From positions 1 to 42,266 of the forward strand of contig CAMJXP010000004.1 in NCBI GenBank assembly GCA_946409745.1: a stretch of DNA of 42,266 nt. Direction: 5' to 3'. Below the pieces are notes generated by a model. It searched no databases, was not told the DNA's origin, and saw only the letters and a list, made by a program, of their open reading frames with translations. Made by a program: the position numbers and the translations under genes. This document shows, piece after piece, positions 36,678-42,266 of the stretch. The stretch's first letter is position 1; each line of letters starts with the position of its first letter. Origin of the DNA: an uncultured Candidatus Saccharibacteria bacterium (GTDB lineage Bacteria; Patescibacteriota; Saccharimonadia; Saccharimonadales; Saccharimonadaceae).

Positions 36678-37115
36678 TCAGTGAGCGTAGGCGATGTTCT
36701 GCTCCATCGCTTGAGTTTCGAGAGCGGCAAGGCGCTCGGCGTCATCGATGGCAGAGTTAACAGAGTGCTTCACACGGGCAGACTCTTCGGCTTTTTTAGC
36801 ATCGTTCCAGCGATCAAGCGTACCGACGAGATAGCCGGTGATGCGGCGAAGGCGTTCAAATTTGCCTTCATCGAAGTATTCGGCGTACTCTTCGAAATAT
36901 TCTTTAGCAGCTGCTTCGCCCTTTTTCTCGGCGATGAGTCTCATGCCAACTTCAACAAGGCAGGAGACGTGCATGGTTTCATATTGTTCGAAATCTTCGA
37001 GTGCAGTAGCGACTTCTTTTTCGCTGACTTTGGCATATCTTTCGAGCGATTTCACGAAACGCTTGATGTCGAAAGTGCAGGCATCATTCGGATTTCGGTA
37101 GATGATTTTCTTCAT
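36678..37115 (-). CDS. Stand-alone protein with class III RNR-like C-terminal glycyl-radical motif
   Basis: FERLRRITGYLVGTLDRWNDAKKAEESARVKHSVN resembles NrdD C-terminus RRxCGYL...RVKH. Confidence 0.55.
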   Translation of the reverse strand: MKKIIYRNPNDACTFDIKRFVKSLERYAKVSEKEVATALEDFEQYETMHVSCLVEVGMRLIAEKKGEAAAKEYFEEYAEYFDEGKFERLRRITGYLVGTLDRWNDAKKAEESARVKHSVNSAIDDAERLAALETQAMEQNIAYAH

Positions 37116-37169
37116 GGTTTTCTTTCTGTCGTTTAGACTTTTAATTTGTTATAAGCATTACCTGAAATC

Positions 37170-37226
37170 CATTATATACACTATATATAGTGGTGTCAAG
37201 GACTTTTTGACACTAAATGTGGAGTT
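37170..37226 (-). promoter_or_regulatory. Consensus promoter overlapped by tandem NrdR-box-like sites
   Basis: Minus: TTGACA-N17-TATAAT; box 1 ACACTATATATAGTGG (37178-37193), weaker box 2 ACACTAAATGTGGAGT (37210-37225), 32 bp apart. Confidence 0.8.
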
Positions 37227-37235
37227 TTTCCACAA

Positions 37236-39602
37236 TTAGAGCTCGCCCCAATTTTTCCCAATAGTGACTTCTACGGCTAGTTTAATCGCGAGTTCTGGCG
37301 CGACAGATTCCATTTCTTTTTGAAGGATTTTAGCGACATTTTCGGCTTCGTTTTCGTCGCATTCGACGATGAGTGAGTCGTGGACTTGCATGACGAGTTC
37401 GGCGGTTTCTGGCAAGGCTTTATCGACATTAATCATGGCCCGTTTCATGAGATCGGCTTCGGTGCCCTGGATTGGCATGTTGGCGGCAGCGCGCTCAGCG
37501 GCTTGGCGGATCACCCAGTTGCTGGATTTTACATCTGGAGTTGGGCGACGGCGACCGTAGAAGGTTTCAACATAGCCAGCATCTCTTGCCTGAGTCAGGA
37601 TGGCTTCGAGTTTTTGCTTAATTGGGGCACGGAGTTTGAAATAATCGTCGATGAATTGCTTGGCTTCTCCGATTGGCATGCCGGTAGCATCGGAAAGGCC
37701 CTTGACGCTCATACCATAGATAATACCGAAATTGATAACCTTAGCGGCACGGCGTTGATTCTTGGTAACCTCATCAAATGGCACATGGAAGGCCTCAGAA
37801 GCAGTCTTAGTATGGATATCGATGCCGGAGTTAAAGTCGTCAATTAGTTTAGTGTCACCAGAGAGAATGGCAGCGAGACGAAGCTCGAACTGAGAGTAAT
37901 CGGCAGAGACGAGAACTTTACCTTCTGGTGCGACGAAACCGGTACGAATACGCTTCCCTTCTTCGGTACGGACTGGGATGTTCTGAAGGTTCGGGTTTAA
38001 ACTGGAGAGACGCCCGGTAGCAGTGACATTCTGAGTAAAGGTCGTATGGATGCGGTCGTTTTTGTCAGCGAGTTCCGGAATTGGAATAATATAAGTCGAA
38101 AGAAGTTTGGCGGCTTCGCGATATTCGGTGATTTTGGCGATGACCGGATGGAGATCTTTCAATTTTTCGAGTTCTTTAGCGCCAGTGGAGTAGCCACGCG
38201 ATGTCTTTTTAATGCCCTTGGTCGGAAGTTGGAGAAAGTCAAAGAGAACCTCGGAAAGTTGGATTGGCGAATTTACATTAAACTCACGGCCGGCGAGTGA
38301 ATAAACTTCTTGTTCAAGCTTTTTCACTTCGGCTTCGTACTCAGTTTTTAGGTTGCTAAAGTAGGCGCGGTCGATGAGCATACCCCTTTCTTCCATCTTA
38401 TAAAGGACTGGGATGAGTGGCAAATCGAGCTCAGTTAAAACGTTATACAACTTCGGCGTATTTTTGAAGAATTCAAGCTGAGTTTGGTATTCAGCAACTA
38501 AATCGGGGTTTCGCTCTTCTTCCTCTGGGCGAGCGAGTGGGTTAATGAGAAAGGCCGCTTGGGATAAATCCCAGAATTTCTCGCCACTTAGAATTCTCTT
38601 GGCAGCGTCTTTTGACTGATGCATTTCACCTTTAATATCGTAACTTAGGAACGGAAGGTCCTTTGGAACTTCGACTGGTTTAACTGGGGATTCCGGAAAG
38701 ACTGGGGCAGCTTTTGGCGCTTCTGGAGTTGGCGCAGATGGATGTTCCTTTTCAATTTTGCGAATCAGAGAGTTAAATTGAAGTTTCTTGAGACCGGCAA
38801 CGACTTTTTCTTTATTGAAGACAAAATCGTCGATATCGGCCAAAGTAATAGGGGCGTCGAACATGATTTTGGCGAGTTTTCTAGACATGTAGGCGGAGTC
38901 ACGCCCGGCGCTTAACTTTTCTTTTAGAGAGCCAGAAATCTTATCCAAATTCTCGTAAACACCATCGAGTGAGCCGTAGTCGTTTAGGAGTTTCACAGCG
39001 GTTTTTTCACCGATACCAGGGACGCCTGGGATATTGTCAGAGGAATCGCCTTTAAGAGATTTAAGATCTAAAAATTGAGATTTTTTGATGCCATATTTCT
39101 CTTCAACTTCTTTCACATTAATCTGTTCGATGTTTGAGAAACCCTTCAAGATGCGCCACATGTGGGTATTTTCGTCGACAATTTGGAGCATATCGAGGTC
39201 GGAAGAAATGATGTAGGTTTCCCAGTCGCCAGCGTTGTCGGCATGGAGGCTAAGAGTACCGATGATATCATCGGCTTCGTAATCGTCGATTTCGACAAAG
39301 TTCCAGCCAAGGTTTAGGATTAATTCTTTTAAATAAGGGATTTGAGCATAAAAATCGTCGCCAGGTTTGACGCGACCGGCTTTGTAATCTGGATAGATAG
39401 CGCGACGCTTTGAGACGGAGGTCTTGGAATCCCAAGCCACGACGACTTTGTCTGGGTGAAGCTTTTTAACAATTTCCATGGCGATGGCGGCAAAACCATA
39501 GATGCCACCGGTTGGCGTACCGTCGGAAAGGCTGAGGGCGCCCATTGCGAAATAACCTCGATAGAAAACCGATTTTCCATCGATTAAAACTAGTCTTTTC
39601 AT
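37236..39602 (-). CDS. polA: DNA polymerase I (5'-3' exonuclease plus polymerase; proofreading site not evident)
   Basis: MKRLVLIDGKSVFYRGYFA...; LVSADYSQFELRLAAILSGD; FGIIYGMSVKGLS; MQVHDSLIVEC. Confidence 0.96.
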   Translation of the reverse strand: MKRLVLIDGKSVFYRGYFAMGALSLSDGTPTGGIYGFAAIAMEIVKKLHPDKVVVAWDSKTSVSKRRAIYPDYKAGRVKPGDDFYAQIPYLKELILNLGWNFVEIDDYEADDIIGTLSLHADNAGDWETYIISSDLDMLQIVDENTHMWRILKGFSNIEQINVKEVEEKYGIKKSQFLDLKSLKGDSSDNIPGVPGIGEKTAVKLLNDYGSLDGVYENLDKISGSLKEKLSAGRDSAYMSRKLAKIMFDAPITLADIDDFVFNKEKVVAGLKKLQFNSLIRKIEKEHPSAPTPEAPKAAPVFPESPVKPVEVPKDLPFLSYDIKGEMHQSKDAAKRILSGEKFWDLSQAAFLINPLARPEEEERNPDLVAEYQTQLEFFKNTPKLYNVLTELDLPLIPVLYKMEERGMLIDRAYFSNLKTEYEAEVKKLEQEVYSLAGREFNVNSPIQLSEVLFDFLQLPTKGIKKTSRGYSTGAKELEKLKDLHPVIAKITEYREAAKLLSTYIIPIPELADKNDRIHTTFTQNVTATGRLSSLNPNLQNIPVRTEEGKRIRTGFVAPEGKVLVSADYSQFELRLAAILSGDTKLIDDFNSGIDIHTKTASEAFHVPFDEVTKNQRRAAKVINFGIIYGMSVKGLSDATGMPIGEAKQFIDDYFKLRAPIKQKLEAILTQARDAGYVETFYGRRRPTPDVKSSNWVIRQAAERAAANMPIQGTEADLMKRAMINVDKALPETAELVMQVHDSLIVECDENEAENVAKILQKEMESVAPELAIKLAVEVTIGKNWGEL

Positions 39603-39604
39603 AG

Positions 39605-40048
39605 TTATAATCCTATATACTCGCGGCCAACCCTACGCGAAATTAATCTTTTTATCACTGCGAGAACTTTCGGACGCTGATAACAGGCGCCGAGCTCGCA
39701 GATTTCGGTAGTATCTTCTTCGTCATAGTTTAGAGTAGAAGTGGAGATATTGTCATAAATTAAGAGTGAACGGTTTACTTCGCCGTTGTTAAAACTCTCG
39801 TCTTCGGTGATGATATGATCTTTGTAGACATAATAGGTGGTGCGAATGCTACTACCTTCGGCATAATTATCAGTGACGGCAAAGCGGTAACCTTCTGGAA
39901 CAACAGCAGAGATATCGCCATTCATCATCGTGTTAAAGAAGAAACAGAACAAGATAATGACACAGAGAGCAGCAATGCCCCAAAATGAATAGCGGAGCCA
40001 GTTCCCTTTTTTGTATGCTACATTCGATAGTTTTTCGATTTCGCTCAA
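39605..40048 (-). CDS. Single-TM hypothetical protein
   Basis: TM YSFWGIAALCVIILFCFFFNTMM followed by extracytoplasmic domain. Confidence 0.55.
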   Translation of the reverse strand: MSEIEKLSNVAYKKGNWLRYSFWGIAALCVIILFCFFFNTMMNGDISAVVPEGYRFAVTDNYAEGSSIRTTYYVYKDHIITEDESFNNGEVNRSLLIYDNISTSTLNYDEEDTTEICELGACYQRPKVLAVIKRLISRRVGREYIGL

Positions 40049-40611
40049 AACTCAATCTCCTTTAAAATTTCATCTATGCGCTTTTCGACGTCGGCGACGG
40101 AACTATTATTTAAAACATAGTAATCGGCAGCAGCGATTGGGCCACCTTTCTCGAGGTTTTCGATTTCAGAACGGTCGCGTTCACGGATAGCGGCGGTGTC
40201 AAAGGAACGGTCTGGACGGGCAGCGACGCGCTTGTAACGAATCTTTTTATCGACAACAATGGCGATAAAAGTGAGACATTGTGGGAATTCATGCTTCAAA
40301 GTCTTGTATTCGGTCCAGGAGTAGACGCCATCGAGAACGATGCGCTTTTGTCCGGCAGCGATTAAATCTTTGGTCTCGGCAATCACTTGACGTACAACCC
40401 AGTCTTTGCCTTCGGTCTCGCGGATCATTTCGCGGAAATTTTTCTCAGATTCACCATCTTCAGTGCGCTCAATGCCACGTTTTTCCATTTCTTTATAAAT
40501 CATGCCACCAAAATAGACTTTTGGATAACCTTTTCCGGTCAGATAATCAACAGCGACGGACTTCCCACTGCCACTCATGCCCACAATAGCAAGAATTTTC
40601 ACATTTTCCAT
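40045..40611 (-). CDS. P-loop kinase resembling UPF0200/dephospho-CoA kinase-like proteins
   Basis: ILAIVGMSGSGKSVAVDYLTGKGYPKVYFGGMIYKEMEKRGIERTEDGES. Confidence 0.65.
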   Translation of the reverse strand: MENVKILAIVGMSGSGKSVAVDYLTGKGYPKVYFGGMIYKEMEKRGIERTEDGESEKNFREMIRETEGKDWVVRQVIAETKDLIAAGQKRIVLDGVYSWTEYKTLKHEFPQCLTFIAIVVDKKIRYKRVAARPDRSFDTAAIRERDRSEIENLEKGGPIAAADYYVLNNSSVADVEKRIDEILKEIEF

Positions 40612-40641
40612 ATCTAAAGTATAACATGATATAATATATAT

Positions 40642-41454
40642 ATGGTGAGTTTTTTTACTACCAAGGATCCATTAGATAAGATTATTTCGGAGACTTTTCC
40701 AGAGAAAGAAATCCTACAAACCGAACATATCTTGACCGGATGGACAAATATAGTAATTGAGGTCACGACAAATGAAGGGTCGTATTTTTTTAGGTTCCCG
40801 AGAAACCCATTTTGGTCGAGGATGATTGTGAAAGATGCGGCAGTCTGTAATTTTGTCGATGGAAAGACTAGTTTTTACACGCCACAGATGAAACTTTATT
40901 ACGATAAAAAGCACCGTCCGTATTCAGTACATGAGAAAATCGAAGGATATACGCTGGGTGATAGAATTTACCATCTGTCACACACGGCACTCACGGGAGC
41001 GGCTTACGATGTGGCGAAGTTTATTAAGGAGCTATCTGGTATTGATCTAAGAGGTGCGCCGAAAGAGGTACAGTTCCCGCTTTCGGAATTCCTGAAGGAA
41101 CTCGATTACGAGCACTATAAAGAACACATTGATAAGGATCATGAGTTCATTAAGTTGACTGAACAGGATAAATTGGTGCATGGTGATTTGAACCTTGGTA
41201 ATATCTTGCTCGATGAGAATGACAAGGTAATTGGCGTGATTGATTTCTGTTTTGCTGGAACTGGCAATCCGCAGATGGACGAGGCAAGAATCTTGTCGAG
41301 ACCGGTGCCAAAAGAATTTGAAGAAGCATTCCTTGCGCAGTTTGCTGATACGTCAGATATCGACCGGATGAAAGAGGCATGGAAAAATATCGATGCCGGA
41401 TATGCGGACCACATCCGCACAAATTTCCCGGAAATCAATTTGCCGGAATTATAG
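40642..41454 (+). CDS. Aminoglycoside/choline phosphotransferase-family kinase
   Basis: LVHGDLNLGNILLDENDKVIGVIDFCFAGTGNPQMDEA. Confidence 0.85.
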   Translation: MVSFFTTKDPLDKIISETFPEKEILQTEHILTGWTNIVIEVTTNEGSYFFRFPRNPFWSRMIVKDAAVCNFVDGKTSFYTPQMKLYYDKKHRPYSVHEKIEGYTLGDRIYHLSHTALTGAAYDVAKFIKELSGIDLRGAPKEVQFPLSEFLKELDYEHYKEHIDKDHEFIKLTEQDKLVHGDLNLGNILLDENDKVIGVIDFCFAGTGNPQMDEARILSRPVPKEFEEAFLAQFADTSDIDRMKEAWKNIDAGYADHIRTNFPEINLPEL

Positions 41455-42249
41455 AGATTTTAGATAATTGATCTTAGCTTCGCGACGTTCGTCGTCGTCT
41501 TTTTTCGGGAGTTCGGTGCGATTCGAATAATCTTCGAAAATATCGAGACAGTCTTTAATCTTGCCGTCAAAGATTGGCGGTTTATCGTAAACGCTCCAGA
41601 GAATAATGTGAGTGTCTGGGTGGTTTTCGGCATAATAGACGATGGATTTTTTAGTGGCACGGATGAATTCGGCTTCAGTTTCTTTGGTGTGGCGCCAGGC
41701 GCGGCCGCTCAAGAACTTTTCGGTTACAGTTGGGGAGATAGCGATCATTAAGATGATCTGATTATAATTAGCGGCGGTGAGCATTTCTTGAAGAATGTGT
41801 TCCATGGCTGGATCGAGAAGAGTGACGTCTAAAATAATGTCATAGCCGTTTTTAATCAGTTCGGTGATGGCTAAGAATAACATAATGGTCGAGAACTCAT
41901 CGGTCATTTTACGAAGGTTTTCTTCGCCGTAGAATTCCTTGATTTCGTCGTGATGCGGATGATATTCAACGAAGACGCGGGCGGCGACGAGAACTGGCTT
42001 TAATTCCCTATTCTCAAAAAATGCTTCGGTAGCTGGGAGGAGTTGAGTGGTTTTACCAGAGCCAGAAAGGCCGGCAATACGAATTAGATTTTTGCCTTTG
42101 GTTTTGCCTTCAGTGAGGTCCTTTAAAACTTGTGGGAGGATTTTCGGGTATTCTTCGATTGAAACTTGCCACTCTTCTTTTACCTGGCTTGGCCAGTGAG
42201 ACTTCATGTAAGCAATGATTTGTTCTAGTTCAGAATGACTTTCAGACAT
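41449..42249 (-). CDS. Zeta-toxin-like P-loop kinase
   Basis: LIRIAGLSGSGKTTQLLPATEAFF Walker A; GYDIILDVTLLDPAMEHILQEML. Confidence 0.6.
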   Translation of the reverse strand: MSESHSELEQIIAYMKSHWPSQVKEEWQVSIEEYPKILPQVLKDLTEGKTKGKNLIRIAGLSGSGKTTQLLPATEAFFENRELKPVLVAARVFVEYHPHHDEIKEFYGEENLRKMTDEFSTIMLFLAITELIKNGYDIILDVTLLDPAMEHILQEMLTAANYNQIILMIAISPTVTEKFLSGRAWRHTKETEAEFIRATKKSIVYYAENHPDTHIILWSVYDKPPIFDGKIKDCLDIFEDYSNRTELPKKDDDERREAKINYLKSL

Positions 42250-42266
42250 TTTTTCGGTTTCCTAAC

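Noticed and set aside
1-42266. Alternative genetic code (UGA as Gly) as in some CPR lineages
   Set aside because: The ORFs of all recognised proteins are full-length under the standard code, without internal UGA interruptions.

Overview
The window is a dense, housekeeping-rich bacterial chromosomal segment. Its gene content and reduced protein architectures suggest a Candidate Phyla Radiation genome, probably Saccharibacteria-like; this is an inference, not tested. Contents include rpmI-rplT-rpmB, rnpB, a NUDIX-RNase H fusion, miaA, thrS, an HD hydrolase, a relA/spoT-type gene, parA/parB, rplU, ileS, mscS, nrdR, ftsZ, ftsA, map, adk, rpsU, rpsT, a compact holA, mutM and polA. There are three tRNAs (Val-TAC, Thr-CGT, Asp-GTC), several envelope or surface proteins and many intrinsic terminators. 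No CRISPR array, transposase or prophage was seen. The most interesting signals are: (i) a possible reduced NrdR circuit, made of an NrdR homologue lacking all four zinc-ribbon cysteines plus a near-consensus NrdR box inside the -10/-35 spacer of a consensus promoter, with a weaker second box exactly 32 bp away; that promoter drives a 145-aa stand-alone ORF carrying an RRxxGYL...RVKH motif like the C-terminal glycyl-radical segment of class III ribonucleotide reductase; (ii) a T-box-like leader with a very short specifier stem and an intrinsic terminator upstream of ileS; (iii) a recurrent TGnTATAAT-N6-ATG arrangement implying leaderless mRNAs; (iv) a NUDIX-RNase H fusion preceded by an unassigned structured RNA; (v) several proteins that keep their fold signatures but have lost catalytic residues (MurI-like, DHH-like, MBL-like).
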